Source: Marinicella gelatinilytica (GTDB lineage Bacteria; Pseudomonadota; Gammaproteobacteria; Xanthomonadales; Marinicellaceae). From it: 64,000 bases of DNA. Each line of letters starts with the position of its first letter. Within the stretch, counting starts at the first letter, position 1. The notes beneath the pieces are model-generated. The model had not been told where the DNA came from, did not search any database, and saw only the letters and a program-made list of their open reading frames with translations. Location of the stretch: the NCBI RefSeq assembly GCF_026410405.1, contig NZ_JAPMLN010000013.1, positions 1-64,000 of the forward strand, written 5' to 3'. Of the stretch, positions 16,784 through 26,557 are shown piece by piece. Made by a program: the position numbers and the translations under genes.

Positions 16784-17988
16784 TGTTTAGTTTGCTCCAA
16801 AATAGTGTCCAGGGACTTAGTCAGCAGATTATCCTTTGGTTGCCAAAATTCATCAAGTAAAGGTTGGAATTCTGAAAAGTAAGCATCGGCCTCCAAAGGT
16901 ATCTTAAAATCCCCTCTTTTATAAAACTCACGCCAGGATAAATGCACTAAATCCCTTTGCAAAAGATAATCACCGTCATTATCCAAACTGGCAATATGCT
17001 CATCTAACAACCATGATAATTGAGTGGTTAATTCATTATCAGGCACAAACGAGAAATCATCTGCCAATTGCTGATAACTTAAAGTCTGGCCTTGCTTTTG
17101 TGCTGCCCGCAGCTTTTTTAATAATGCCAATAGCAAAACAAACCGCTGTTCTTTTCGATAGCTTCTGGTGCGAACTCGCCATTTTGAACTCGATAAGGTG
17201 GCGGTCATGGTACCGCCTAATAACACAATATTCCAAGACAAATACAACCAAATCAAAAACAAAGGAATTGTCGCCAAAGCACCATAAACCTTTTCATAAG
17301 TAGGAATCTTAGAGACATAAAAAGTAAAACCAATTTTCGCCAGCTCAAACAAAACCGCAGCAAATATGGCGCCCGCCAATGCATGTCGCCATTTAACTTT
17401 GGTGTTAGGCACAATTAAGTAGATTAAAAAGAAACCCACTGTTGAGGCTAACAGGGGTAAGGCTTTCAATAAAAACGTTTGTACCCCGGCAAAAGCCGAA
17501 TTTTGTAACACCATGGAAGACATGGCAATTCCACCACCGACCAGCAACGGACCCATGGTCAAAACCGCCCAGTACATCAGGACTTTTTTCATAAAGCGTC
17601 CGGATGGTTTAGAAGCAAATATCCGGTTAAGGGCTTTTTCCATGGTTTGCATCATCAGCAATGAGGTCACAAATACCGCTAAAAACATGGTGGCTGTTAA
17701 ACTTCTGACTTTATCCACAAAACCCAAAATATAAGTTTGAATCACTTCGCCACTGGTGGGTACAAAGTTCTGAAAAATAAAATTTTGCAACGTGGCTGAG
17801 GCATCTTCGAAAATCGGCATGGCAGAAAAAACCGTGACCAATACCGCCATCAAAGGCACCAATGCCAGCAACGACGTGTAAGCCAAAGAACTGGCTGCCA
17901 GTGAAGTTTCGTCTTTTATGTAGCGCTTGTATAATTCTTGTAAAAAATATTTTGAATTATCGCGTAATCGTTGATAGTCAGCCATCAT
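16780..17988 (-). CDS. yihY: YihY/BrkB family inner membrane protein
   Basis: The protein (about 402 residues from the chosen start) has the YihY core of several membrane segments. Family motifs include SSLAYTSLLALVPLMAVL near the N-terminus, LMMQTMEKALNRIF, TMGPLLVGGG, and PTYEKVYGALATIPLFLIWLYL. E. coli YihY is about 290 residues, and here an extra cytoplasmic tail of about 110 residues resembles a winged-helix segment (LADDFSFVPDNELTTQLSWLLDEH). The frame opens at 18051, but MMADYQRL at 17988 fits the family better. Function is unresolved; the old name tRNA ribonuclease BN is wrong for this family. Confidence 0.85.
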   Translation of the reverse strand: MMADYQRLRDNSKYFLQELYKRYIKDETSLAASSLAYTSLLALVPLMAVLVTVFSAMPIFEDASATLQNFIFQNFVPTSGEVIQTYILGFVDKVRSLTATMFLAVFVTSLLMMQTMEKALNRIFASKPSGRFMKKVLMYWAVLTMGPLLVGGGIAMSSMVLQNSAFAGVQTFLLKALPLLASTVGFFLIYLIVPNTKVKWRHALAGAIFAAVLFELAKIGFTFYVSKIPTYEKVYGALATIPLFLIWLYLSWNIVLLGGTMTATLSSSKWRVRTRSYRKEQRFVLLLALLKKLRAAQKQGQTLSYQQLADDFSFVPDNELTTQLSWLLDEHIASLDNDGDYLLQRDLVHLSWREFYKRGDFKIPLEADAYFSEFQPLLDEFWQPKDNLLTKSLDTILEQTKQ

Positions 17989-18133
17989 ATAGAATTTTTT
18001 TAAGATAATCTTATCATATAAATCATTAAAGACACCCGTGATGTCATACATGGCGTCTGCTGCGGTTTTATGGTATATTTATTTAATCTGATGTCGTATG
18101 TCAGCAATTTGTCGGGGTAAACAGGGGACAATT

Positions 18134-18514
18134 ATGAAATATACACACCTAAAAGCCAACCTATTGATTTTAACACTGTGTATTATGGTGTCAGGATGTG
18201 GCAAAAACCAACCAAAACTAACCCATTTTGCAGCCATCAATGAACGCTTCCAAACTGTTTACGAAAGTGATGACAAAAATCAGTTAAAAACAATCAGTCA
18301 GCTCTTTTATGACCGTTATGAAGCCAATGATGTCGCAGCAGAGTTTCAGTATTTATTGGATGTAAGCACAAAGGACGGTACCGAGCGCTGGCGTTGTAGT
18401 GCCGATGGTTATTGTCAAAGACGAACCATCGGTACCGAAATATTGGTCAAAATCTATCGTTTAGAACGTTACCGGGAATTGTATGAATTGGTCAATTTAA
18501 CCGCCGGTCGTTAA
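18134..18514 (+). CDS. Small putative lipoprotein of unknown function
   Basis: The product is 126 residues from the ATG at 18134, preceded by AGGGGA at a suitable distance. Residues 1-22 form a lipoprotein signal peptide ending in a V-S-G-C lipobox. The mature part has helical character and two further cysteines (RWRCSADGYCQRR). No family was recognised. It converges with trpC on the other strand, and their 3' ends overlap by 18 bases. Which membrane it is sorted to cannot be told with certainty. Confidence 0.65.
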   Translation: MKYTHLKANLLILTLCIMVSGCGKNQPKLTHFAAINERFQTVYESDDKNQLKTISQLFYDRYEANDVAAEFQYLLDVSTKDGTERWRCSADGYCQRRTIGTEILVKIYRLERYRELYELVNLTAGR

Positions 18515-19309
18515 GCGCTCTAGAGCTAATCCCGGATTGGACTCTCGCATCAAGGATTCGCCGATTAAAAAACAATGAATACCTGAAGCTTGTAAACGTA
18601 CAATGTCATCATGATTGCGGATTCCGCTTTCACTCACCACCAATCGATCACCATCCATCAGTTCCAATAACCGCTCACTGGTGGCAATATCGGTGTCAAA
18701 GGTTTTTAGGTTGCGGTTATTAATACCAATCAACTTTGCCGGGGTTTTTAATGCCCTGGTAAGTTCTTCCTCATCATGCACTTCCATCAGCACATCCATG
18801 TCCAAATCCTGTGCCAGCAGCGTCATGTGCATTAAATCGTCATCATTAAGACAGGCTGCAATCAGCAAAATACAATCTGCGCCCAAGGCTTTGGATTGAT
18901 AAATTTGCCACGGATCGATGATGAAATCCTTGCGCAGTACCGGTAAATCAGTGACCTTTTTAGCCAGCATCAAGTAATCATCATGGCCTTGAAAATAAGG
19001 CTCATCAGTAAGCACTGACAAACAGGCGGCACCGCCTTGTTGGTAACTTTGAGCAATACTTTCCGGGTTAAAATCTTCACTTATAACACCTTTTGAAGGC
19101 GATGCTTTTTTAATCTCAGCAATAACTGCCGGCTTTTCTTGAGAAATTTTATCCTGCAAGGCCCGGATAAAATGCCGCCTTGCGGGCAGAGATTCGTCTT
19201 CGTTTAATGCCTTGATACGATCTTCTAAATCCTTAATGCTCAATGTGGCTTTTAAAGCCGTTACTTCCGATGATTTGCTGTGCATGATGTCAGTCAGCAT
19301 ATTAGTCAT
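18497..19309 (-). CDS. trpC: Indole-3-glycerol phosphate synthase
   Basis: The 270-residue TIM-barrel enzyme closes the indole ring from carboxyphenylaminodeoxyribulose phosphate, the fourth reaction of tryptophan synthesis. Key segments are AEIKKASPSKGVI with the catalytic lysine and serine, VLRKDFIIDPWQI with the second catalytic lysine, LIGINNRNLKTF, and VSESGI near the C-terminus. It is the stand-alone form without the TrpF domain. It overlaps trpD by 8 bases, and with trpG they form an operon. Confidence 0.97.
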   Translation of the reverse strand: MTNMLTDIMHSKSSEVTALKATLSIKDLEDRIKALNEDESLPARRHFIRALQDKISQEKPAVIAEIKKASPSKGVISEDFNPESIAQSYQQGGAACLSVLTDEPYFQGHDDYLMLAKKVTDLPVLRKDFIIDPWQIYQSKALGADCILLIAACLNDDDLMHMTLLAQDLDMDVLMEVHDEEELTRALKTPAKLIGINNRNLKTFDTDIATSERLLELMDGDRLVVSESGIRNHDDIVRLQASGIHCFLIGESLMRESNPGLALERLTTGG

Positions 19310-20342
19310 TGTCGGTCTCCATTTGTTGCGTTAATTCAACCAATTGCTGCCACACCATCCACGCTTTACCTGATTGCAAAATGGTTTGGGCCTGTTTCAC
19401 GCCATCAGCGACGCTGGCAGCTTGACCGGCCACATAAATCGCCGCACCTGAATTTAACGCTAATATGTCTGCTGCCGGACCGGCTTTACCCTGTAAGGCT
19501 GCGCTAATGAGCTGCAAACTTTCTTGCGCGCTATTAACCACCAAATTATCCATGGATTGTTGAGACACACCAAAATCCTCCGGCTTCACACTGTACTCAC
19601 TGACCACGCCATTTTTCAATTCACAGATGTAAGTCGGGGCTGATAATGATATTTCATCCATGCCATCGTGGGAATGCACAAACATAACATGTTCAGAGCC
19701 GACATTATGCATGACTTCAGCCGCAATACGCATCCAATCCTTGGAAAAGATACCAATCACCTGGCGCTTGGTGCCTGCAGGGTTGGTTAATGGCCCCAAT
19801 AAATTAAACAATGTCCGTACCCCCAATTCCTTACGCGGTAACACCGCATGTTTGGTGGCACCATGATGTGCCGGGGCAAATAAAAAACCGATATTTAAGG
19901 TGTCGATACAAGTGGCCACCTGTTGTGGCGATAAATCTAAGTACATACCCGCCGCTTCCAACACATCAGCCGAACCGGTTGTTGATGACACCGAACGATT
20001 GCCATGCTTGGCCACCGGACAACCAGCAGCCGCAGCGATAAAAGCAGTTCCGGTTGAGACATTAAACACCCCTTTACCGTCACCGCCGGTGCCACAGGTG
20101 TCAATGATATCGGTACAATCGCAATTGACCCGTGTGGCGCGTTGCCGCATAACATTGACCGCCTCGGTGATTTGCGGTGCAGTCTCGCCACGAATTTTCA
20201 TGGCCATAAGCCAACCACCAATTTGTGCCGAAGTGGCGTCACCATCCATAATCTCATTCATTACAGCCGACACCATGCCGTCCGGTAAAACCTGACCGTC
20301 ACCCAGTAAATCCAATGATTGTTGTATTGCGTTTTTTGACAT
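19302..20342 (-). CDS. trpD: Anthranilate phosphoribosyltransferase
   Basis: The enzyme transfers phosphoribose from PRPP to anthranilate. The PRPP loop is seen as IDTCGTGGDGKGVFNVST, followed by KHGNRSVSSTTGSADVLEAAG, both diagnostic. The start at 20342 (MSKNAIQQSLD) gives about 346 residues, the family norm; the open frame runs further upstream into the end of trpG. It is located between trpG (10-base gap) and trpC (8-base overlap). Confidence 0.97.
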   Translation of the reverse strand: MSKNAIQQSLDLLGDGQVLPDGMVSAVMNEIMDGDATSAQIGGWLMAMKIRGETAPQITEAVNVMRQRATRVNCDCTDIIDTCGTGGDGKGVFNVSTGTAFIAAAAGCPVAKHGNRSVSSTTGSADVLEAAGMYLDLSPQQVATCIDTLNIGFLFAPAHHGATKHAVLPRKELGVRTLFNLLGPLTNPAGTKRQVIGIFSKDWMRIAAEVMHNVGSEHVMFVHSHDGMDEISLSAPTYICELKNGVVSEYSVKPEDFGVSQQSMDNLVVNSAQESLQLISAALQGKAGPAADILALNSGAAIYVAGQAASVADGVKQAQTILQSGKAWMVWQQLVELTQQMETDND

Positions 20343-20352
20343 AAAAGGTTTG

Positions 20353-20934
20353 TTAATTTTGATTGATAAAGTTTTTGAGCATTTGATGACCATGCTCGGT
20401 TAAAATGCTTTCAGGATGAAATTGTACCCCGCTGATCGCATAGTCACGATGGCGAAAGCCCATGATTTCATCAAACTGGCCATTCTCATCTTCAGTCCAT
20501 GCAGTGACTTCTAAGCAATCAGGTAAACTGTCTTGTGCCACCACCAAAGAATGGTAGCGGGTGGCATTAAAAGGATTAGCCAATCCGCTAAAAACATCAC
20601 TGTTTTTATGATAAACCTTGGATATCTTGCCATGCATAATGTTTTTGGCGCGAACCACTTCGCCGCCAAAAACCTGACCGATACTCTGGTGCCCCAAACA
20701 AACACCCAATAATGGCACATTGCCCTGACAAGCGCGAATCATATCCATAGAAATACCGGCTTTATCCGGATCACAAGGTCCTGGCGAAATCACCACATGA
20801 TCTGGCTGTAAGGCCAAAGCATCATTGACCGTTATTTCATCATTACGATATACTTTCACCTCACAACCCAACTCACCAAAGTACTGCACCAGATTATAGG
20901 TAAAAGAATCGTAGTTATCGATCATCAATAACAT
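20353..20934 (-). CDS. trpG: Anthranilate synthase glutamine amidotransferase subunit
   Basis: This is a 193-residue class I amidotransferase. The nucleophile Cys lies in [10 protein letters not shown], and the His-Glu pair in [14 protein letters not shown]. It supplies ammonia to TrpE. The same subunit often also serves aminodeoxychorismate synthase (PabA), so a shared role in folate synthesis is possible. trpE is separated from it by a TonB-dependent receptor gene of almost 3 kb, so trpG, trpD and trpC must have their own promoter or depend on read-through. Confidence 0.96.
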   Translation of the reverse strand: MLLMIDNYDSFTYNLVQYFGELGCEVKVYRNDEITVNDALALQPDHVVISPGPCDPDKAGISMDMIRACQGNVPLLGVCLGHQSIGQVFGGEVVRAKNIMHGKISKVYHKNSDVFSGLANPFNATRYHSLVVAQDSLPDCLEVTAWTEDENGQFDEIMGFRHRDYAISGVQFHPESILTEHGHQMLKNFINQN

Positions 20935-20992
20935 CTGTCACTTCCGATGAAAAAACAAGCATTGTACAGAATAATTTCAATGGTGGAAAACA

Positions 20993-21017
20993 AAAACGGC
21001 CTCAAGGAGGCCGTTTT
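20993..21017 (-). terminator. Rho-independent terminator of TonB receptor gene
   Basis: On the minus strand AAAACGGCCTC pairs with GAGGCCGTTTT around a 3-base loop and is followed by a T-rich tail (TTTTTGTTTT overlapping the stem end). It lies 62 bases after the receptor's stop and before trpG, so it should insulate trpGDC from the receptor transcript. Confidence 0.85.
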
Positions 21018-21078
21018 GACATTTAAGACCTTTAAGCAATTAATGAATTACATATTAAGGTCAACAATCATGAATGTC

Positions 21079-23964
21079 TTAAAACTTAATGGTCGCTCGG
21101 ACATAACCAAACATGCCTTCACCATCATAAGTTGACGGGTCGTAGCCGTTTAATGAACAACTAAAACAAGTGGGTGGCATTTTATCAGTCACGTTATTAA
21201 CACCGACTTCAAATTGCACATCATGCCATAGCGGGAACAGAAGTTGTAAATCATGGTAAGTGGTACCACCCAAACTATTTGTTCCTGCAGCCTCATCAGA
21301 ACACAACCCCAAACCAGCCACTGAATCACATGATTCGGTTAAACCGCCAATGTGGCGTGCTCCCCAGATGATTTTCCAGTCATTTAAGTTCAACGTGGTG
21401 TATAAATTCGAATTCCAGTTAGGAATACCTGAGTCAGCCACTTCTATACCATCTAAATCTCTGGGCGCAAAACCTGAGGGGTAATTAGCCAAATCTTCTG
21501 TAGGGTTGTATTCGTCAAACCGATTCACAAAAGAATTATTCCAGGAGGTCTGAACATACCCCCAATCAAACTGTGGCGAAGTCCAGTTAACATTAAAATC
21601 CACACCCGAGGTTCTAATCGAACCAATATTGGTTAATTGGGTGCTGAAGTTTTGAACATTACCATTGGCATCTCGCGTAAATGAATCACACAAAATACTG
21701 GCCGCATTAGCAGCACAAGAATTCAGAATAAATTGCGCATCGACTGACTGAATGGCACCGTCTACTTCAATATCATAATAAGTTAACTCAAAATCCAAGC
21801 TGGAAGACCAGCGGGTATCATCAGCCCATTGCGGTGAATACACCGCACCTAAAATTAAGGTTTCTGCTTCTTCCGGTGCTAAATCCGGATTGCCACCGGT
21901 AATGGTTGATATTTGTGGATTAATTTGTTCATAGGTATCGGGAACGCCGGCACAGCCCGGTAATCCACCACCACCAAAATTACATGGGTCTGTCAGTTGC
22001 GCATCAAAACGCGCTTGGGTACCAAACAACTCACCCACGGATGGTGCTCTTAAACCTTCAGCAAAACTACCGCGAAACAGCAAACTGGATGTTGGCATAT
22101 ACTTAAAGCCGATTTTTCCGGTGGTGTCAGAACCAGACGTGCTGTAATCAGAACTTCTAAATGCCAAAGAAAAATCAAGCAATTCAGCACCTGGTCTATC
22201 TGCTAAAATGGGCACTAAAAATTCAGCATAAAACTCATCAACACTGAACTCACCGGAAGTTGGACTGGCCGGGACACCATTGCTTTCACCGGCAACCACA
22301 ATGGCATCAGGTTGAAAGAAACCTGATTTTTTGCGGTATTCATAGCCAACCGCCACTGATAATGGACCTGCCGGCAATTCAAATAAATCACCACTGATGT
22401 TGGCAGTAAAATCATTTAATTCTTGTTCAGAATTATCGGATTGTATAAAACTAATGTAATTGAGCATCTCCGGTGTAATGGTCCCTGAACCATCACCTTG
22501 GCCACCAAAGATATTTAACGGCACGCAACCCGGTGTGTTATTACATACATCAACCGGACCCAATGCCGTTTCAATTCGGGCAATATTTAAAGCACCGGTT
22601 TTACGCTGAGAAGCTTGGTTTTTACCATATACCCCACTGATATCCCAATACCAATTTCGGTCAGCGGCATTGAATGTACCTTCCAAACCGGTGGCAAAAT
22701 ATGTGGTATCAACATCTTGTTTAAATAACCGTGGTCCGGCTTCTAAAGGTCTTCTACCGATAAAGCCTTCGCCATTATAGTAAGGACTATTTGGATTGAA
22801 CAAATCTACACCAAAAGGGTTATAAGGGTTACTGGCCGAAATCACGATATTATCCGCGATGGCTCCGGCGCCAGCTTCAGGGCCAATAAAAATGGGCTCT
22901 GGCGCAGCTTGGTTGCTTGATTTTCGGTTGTTATAAACACCTTTGACAAACCACGAAACATTATCTGTTAATTGCACATTGACCTGACCAAAGATATTGG
23001 CCCGCTTAGAAGGTGTTACGTAGTAGTTATAAGGCGCAAAATTAAATCGATCACTACCACTGAAAGCATGAAAATCATCTCCGTCACACGGACTATTTGG
23101 ATCATAGTTTACCGGCCCGGTCACACCATCATTTAAGGTACAGTCAATGAGATTACCATTCGCATCTCTCACCACAAAACGACCTTGTGGCGTTCCCGAA
23201 CTGCCTTGTGAGACACCTGTGAACGGTACCGGGTATTGAGATAAAAACCGATCTGCCGCAGATACTTCCCGTTGTTCTGTGTAACCGACATTAAAAATCA
23301 TGTCGATCTTATCTGTTTTATTTCCAAAAGTGACATCTAAACTACCTGTTTCACCATCACCTTCATCAAACGCACCGGCATAAGCACGCATCTCAACACC
23401 TTGTGTCTGGCTTTTTGTGATGATGTTAACCACACCGGCAATGGCATCCGATCCGTAGATGGAAGAAGCCCCATCCTTAGAGATATCGATACGCTCAATA
23501 ATTCCCACCGGAATGGTATTCAAATCAACGGCATTACTCACACCGGAGGCTGAACTACCGGCCACCCAACGCAAACCATCGACCAGCACCAAAACCCGAC
23601 CCGGATCCAAATGGCGCATATCAATCTGTGTGGCACCGGCACCCACACCCCCGCCATTGGCGGGAAATCCAAAGTTTCCACTTGAATTAAAGCGTGTGTT
23701 TAACGCCGAACCTGACTGGGTCAGTTGTTGTAAGATATCACCCACTGAAGTCAGACCGGAGCGGTCAATGTCTTCTCGTGTCAGGGTTTGAATCGGCTCA
23801 ATACCCTCGATTTGTGACTGTCTGATGCGCGATCCCGTCACTTGAACTTTACCTAACTCTTCAACGGATTCGTCTTGTGCATTGACAATGGGTGCTGTGA
23901 ATGTAAAAGCGGCAGTCAGACACAGGGCCTGATACAACTTGTTACGGTTGCTTTTAGATTTCAT
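21079..23964 (-). CDS. TonB-dependent outer membrane receptor
   Basis: The product has 961 residues with a signal peptide (cleavage after AAFTFTAPIVNA). The plug domain (residues about 40-170) holds GSRIRQSQIEG, LTREDIDRSGLTSVGDILQQL, VLVLVDGLRW and IERIDISKDGASSIYGSDAIAGVVNIITK. The rest is a 22-strand barrel ending in YVRATIKF with the terminal Phe needed for BAM insertion. It should import a large or scarce nutrient using TonB energy; the substrate cannot be told, and no metabolic genes for one adjoin. AGAGGAAAA precedes the ATG. It stands between trpE and trpG and is followed by its own terminator. Confidence 0.93.
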   Translation of the reverse strand: MKSKSNRNKLYQALCLTAAFTFTAPIVNAQDESVEELGKVQVTGSRIRQSQIEGIEPIQTLTREDIDRSGLTSVGDILQQLTQSGSALNTRFNSSGNFGFPANGGGVGAGATQIDMRHLDPGRVLVLVDGLRWVAGSSASGVSNAVDLNTIPVGIIERIDISKDGASSIYGSDAIAGVVNIITKSQTQGVEMRAYAGAFDEGDGETGSLDVTFGNKTDKIDMIFNVGYTEQREVSAADRFLSQYPVPFTGVSQGSSGTPQGRFVVRDANGNLIDCTLNDGVTGPVNYDPNSPCDGDDFHAFSGSDRFNFAPYNYYVTPSKRANIFGQVNVQLTDNVSWFVKGVYNNRKSSNQAAPEPIFIGPEAGAGAIADNIVISASNPYNPFGVDLFNPNSPYYNGEGFIGRRPLEAGPRLFKQDVDTTYFATGLEGTFNAADRNWYWDISGVYGKNQASQRKTGALNIARIETALGPVDVCNNTPGCVPLNIFGGQGDGSGTITPEMLNYISFIQSDNSEQELNDFTANISGDLFELPAGPLSVAVGYEYRKKSGFFQPDAIVVAGESNGVPASPTSGEFSVDEFYAEFLVPILADRPGAELLDFSLAFRSSDYSTSGSDTTGKIGFKYMPTSSLLFRGSFAEGLRAPSVGELFGTQARFDAQLTDPCNFGGGGLPGCAGVPDTYEQINPQISTITGGNPDLAPEEAETLILGAVYSPQWADDTRWSSSLDFELTYYDIEVDGAIQSVDAQFILNSCAANAASILCDSFTRDANGNVQNFSTQLTNIGSIRTSGVDFNVNWTSPQFDWGYVQTSWNNSFVNRFDEYNPTEDLANYPSGFAPRDLDGIEVADSGIPNWNSNLYTTLNLNDWKIIWGARHIGGLTESCDSVAGLGLCSDEAAGTNSLGGTTYHDLQLLFPLWHDVQFEVGVNNVTDKMPPTCFSCSLNGYDPSTYDGEGMFGYVRATIKF

Positions 23965-24189
23965 AATTTTCCTCTATAACGATTATTATTTTAGCTTTAG
24001 TATCCCAACTATCTTTTATTGCAAATTGAATGGGACAAGTCCAATCTGCATTTTCATTATTATCCGCTTAGGAATCTATTAGACAACAGCTGACAACTCA
24101 TTTAAAAGTGTGAGGTAGTTTTATATAACAAATTGTGACAGAGTTCAACATCTTATAAAGATGTTAAACCTAATCACCCATCACATCCC

Positions 24190-25665
24190 TTAAAAGCCAT
24201 CAGAGGCTTGCGCCACCGCTTTAATCACAGCGCGCGCTTTGTTCATAATTTCTTGCCATTCATTCTCGGCAATACTGTCGGCAACAATGCCGGCACCGGC
24301 TTGAATATGCAGTTGTTGGTCTTTAATCACGGCGGTACGGATGGCAATCGCCATGTCCATATCATCATGCCAGCCCCAATAGCCAACGGCACCGGCATAG
24401 ACATTGCGTTTAACCTTTTCCAACTCCGCAATAACCTCCATGGCACGAACTTTAGCGGCACCGGATAAAGTCCCCGCCGGGAACACGGCTTTGATGATAT
24501 CGGCATTACTTAAACCTTTTTTAAGTTGTGCTCTGACTTCAGATACAATGTGCATGACATGAGAATAATGTTCAATCACCATTTTGTCTTTCAGTTCGAC
24601 ACTGCCGATTTCAGCAATCCGACCCAGGTCATTGCGACCCAAATCAATCAGCATCAGATGTTCAGCCAATTCTTTCGGATCATTCAACAATTCAGCTTCT
24701 AAGGCTTTGTCTTCTGCTTCATCTTTACCACGCGGCCGAGTGCCGGCAATTGGTCGTAAAGTGACTTCGTTATCGATTCTGCGCACCAACACTTCCGGGG
24801 ATGATCCCACCACTTGGTAATCACCAAAATCCATAAAGTACATATAAGGGCTTGGGTTTGAAGCGCGTAACGCACGATAGACATCTAAAGGTCTGGCCTT
24901 AAATTCAGTGGTAATTCTTTGCGATAACACCACTTGCATAATGTCACCGGCTGCAATGTAATCTTTACAGGTTTGCACCGCCTCACTGAATTCAGCTTGC
25001 TCAAAACCGGTCTTAAAATCGGTGGTATTGATGCTGTCGGGGTTAATCATTTCAGCATAACCGGTACTCCCCGAACGTAAGCGATGCACCAATTCTTCCA
25101 GACGCTTTTGACCGCGCGCATAGGCATGTGCTTCTCTGGGGTCCACATGAACCACCAACCACACTTTACCGGCCAGATTGTCAAATACCGCCACTGTCTC
25201 AGCCAGCATCATATGTATATCCGGAATATCTAAGGTATCCGGCGGCGCTAAACCGGCCAGCTTGGGCTCAATGTGTTCAATGGTTTCATAACCCATATAA
25301 CCGACCAAGCCACCTGAGAAATTCGGTAAATCATCGATTTCAGGGACTTTATATCTACTTTTTATGGCTGCTACAGTGGTTAGCATGTCCTCGGTTTGAT
25401 AGCTGTCCACCTGTTCATTGTAATTAAACTCTTGAACCTCATTGCCCGAGATATGAAAACGCATATCCGCCGATAAACCGATAATTGAATAGCGTCCCCA
25501 GCGGGCACCGCCTTCCACCGACTCCAATAAAAAAGTGTGCGGACCATTGGCTAATTTGAGCCAAGCGCTTAGGGGCGTGTCTAAGTCGGCTGAAACACAG
25601 CGATACAGTGGAATGCGGTTATAACCGGCTTGCGCATAATCGTTAAATTGCTGGGCTGATAGCAT
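24190..25665 (-). CDS. trpE: Anthranilate synthase component I
   Basis: The 491-residue chorismate-using subunit makes anthranilate with TrpG. The N-terminal LLESVEGGARWGRYSIIG contains the tryptophan feedback region, and the catalytic half has GDIMQVVLSQR, SPSPYMYF-like NPSPYMYFMDFG, RPIAGTRPRG, LIDLGRNDLGR and FPAGTLSGAAKVRAMEVI. The gene is 226 bases beyond the start of the receptor gene. No leader peptide rich in tryptophan codons was seen upstream. The 54-base spacing to the GST gene is too short to judge whether they share a promoter. Confidence 0.97.
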   Translation of the reverse strand: MLSAQQFNDYAQAGYNRIPLYRCVSADLDTPLSAWLKLANGPHTFLLESVEGGARWGRYSIIGLSADMRFHISGNEVQEFNYNEQVDSYQTEDMLTTVAAIKSRYKVPEIDDLPNFSGGLVGYMGYETIEHIEPKLAGLAPPDTLDIPDIHMMLAETVAVFDNLAGKVWLVVHVDPREAHAYARGQKRLEELVHRLRSGSTGYAEMINPDSINTTDFKTGFEQAEFSEAVQTCKDYIAAGDIMQVVLSQRITTEFKARPLDVYRALRASNPSPYMYFMDFGDYQVVGSSPEVLVRRIDNEVTLRPIAGTRPRGKDEAEDKALEAELLNDPKELAEHLMLIDLGRNDLGRIAEIGSVELKDKMVIEHYSHVMHIVSEVRAQLKKGLSNADIIKAVFPAGTLSGAAKVRAMEVIAELEKVKRNVYAGAVGYWGWHDDMDMAIAIRTAVIKDQQLHIQAGAGIVADSIAENEWQEIMNKARAVIKAVAQASDGF

Positions 25666-25718
25666 AAATGTGAAATACTTAAAAAGGGTTAGTTTACAAG
25701 TAAATTAGTTGCAGTCAA

Positions 25719-26396
25719 TTATTCCGATAGCTCATAGTCGTATTCACCACCCTGCTCAAGGGCTTTTTGATAAGCCGGCCGAGCCTGAAAACGTTTTACC
25801 CAAGCCGAGATATTCGGATAATTTTTTGCCAGTTTCTGTTGCTGCGATAAAGCCGCTGATAGCGGAAATGACATCTGGATATCCGCGGCACTGATGTTAT
25901 CACCCAAGAACCATTGTTTATCGGCTAAATGCTGCTCGATAAAATCAAAGTGGGTTTTTATGTTTGGATGGACAAAACTGCTTAACACTTTATCGGCAAT
26001 GCCTTTGGCTATGGGCCTGATAAAAAATGGCATCGGTGCGGTTTTGACTTTATCAAACACCAACTGCATCAGCAGCGGTGGCATGACACTGCCTTCGGCA
26101 TAATGCAACCAGAACTGACAATCAGTATAAGCACTGCTGTTACGGCGTGGCAACCAATCCTTACCGTATTGACGACACAGATAATCGATAATCGCACCTG
26201 ATTCTGCGATCACCCGCCCCTTGTCTTCAATCACCGGTGACTTACCCAAAGGATGCACCTCTTTTAATTCCGGTGGCGCCAATTGAGTTTTGCTATCCCG
26301 TTGATAACGCTTAATTTCATAATCTAATTGCAGTTCTTCCAACAACCATAAAATACGTTGCGAACGGGAGTTATTGAGATGGTGTAAGGTAATCAT
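25719..26396 (-). CDS. Glutathione S-transferase family protein
   Basis: The 225-residue protein has the thioredoxin-like N-domain (MITLHHLNNSRSQRILWLLEEL, then GKSPVIEDKGRVIAESGAIIDYL, the glutathione-binding VIxxxxxxxxES pattern) and an all-helical C-domain. Ser10 near SRSQR is a likely catalytic residue. It would conjugate or reduce electrophiles in the cytosol; the substrate is unknown. AAGGAG precedes the ATG by five bases. Confidence 0.9.
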   Translation of the reverse strand: MITLHHLNNSRSQRILWLLEELQLDYEIKRYQRDSKTQLAPPELKEVHPLGKSPVIEDKGRVIAESGAIIDYLCRQYGKDWLPRRNSSAYTDCQFWLHYAEGSVMPPLLMQLVFDKVKTAPMPFFIRPIAKGIADKVLSSFVHPNIKTHFDFIEQHLADKQWFLGDNISAADIQMSFPLSAALSQQQKLAKNYPNISAWVKRFQARPAYQKALEQGGEYDYELSE

Positions 26397-26495
26397 GAGA
26401 GCTCCTTAAAAGTTTTAAACCTTAGCACAGAACCGGTTAAACGACGAAACCTTTAGTAATAGACATCTGCATAAATTATTAAAACATTTCACATA

Positions 26496-26539
26496 TTGTC
26501 CATTTTGTTCATTTTGTTCATTATGATTATAATGGACAA
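26496..26539 (+). promoter_or_regulatory. Promoter with operator-like inverted repeat for the Phd antitoxin
   Basis: A -35 TTGTTC (26505-26510) and a -10 TATAAT (26528-26533) are 17 bases apart. They are flanked by perfect 9-bp inverted copies, TTGTCCATT (26496-26504) and AATGGACAA (26531-26539), with TTTTGTTCA repeated twice between. This layout fits autorepression by the Phd/YefM product encoded just downstream. Confidence 0.7.
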
Positions 26540-26557
26540 AAAACAAGCATTTAAAAA

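Noticed and set aside
24147-24165. Hairpin AACATCTT/AAGATGTT after trpE as a terminator
   Set aside because: The stem is AT-rich and short and has no T-run on the minus strand, so it was not called.
25680-25718. Possible TrpR operator or leader between GST and trpE
   Set aside because: Only a weak TTTAC/GTAAA palindrome is visible; no match to the known operator and no Trp-rich leader peptide.
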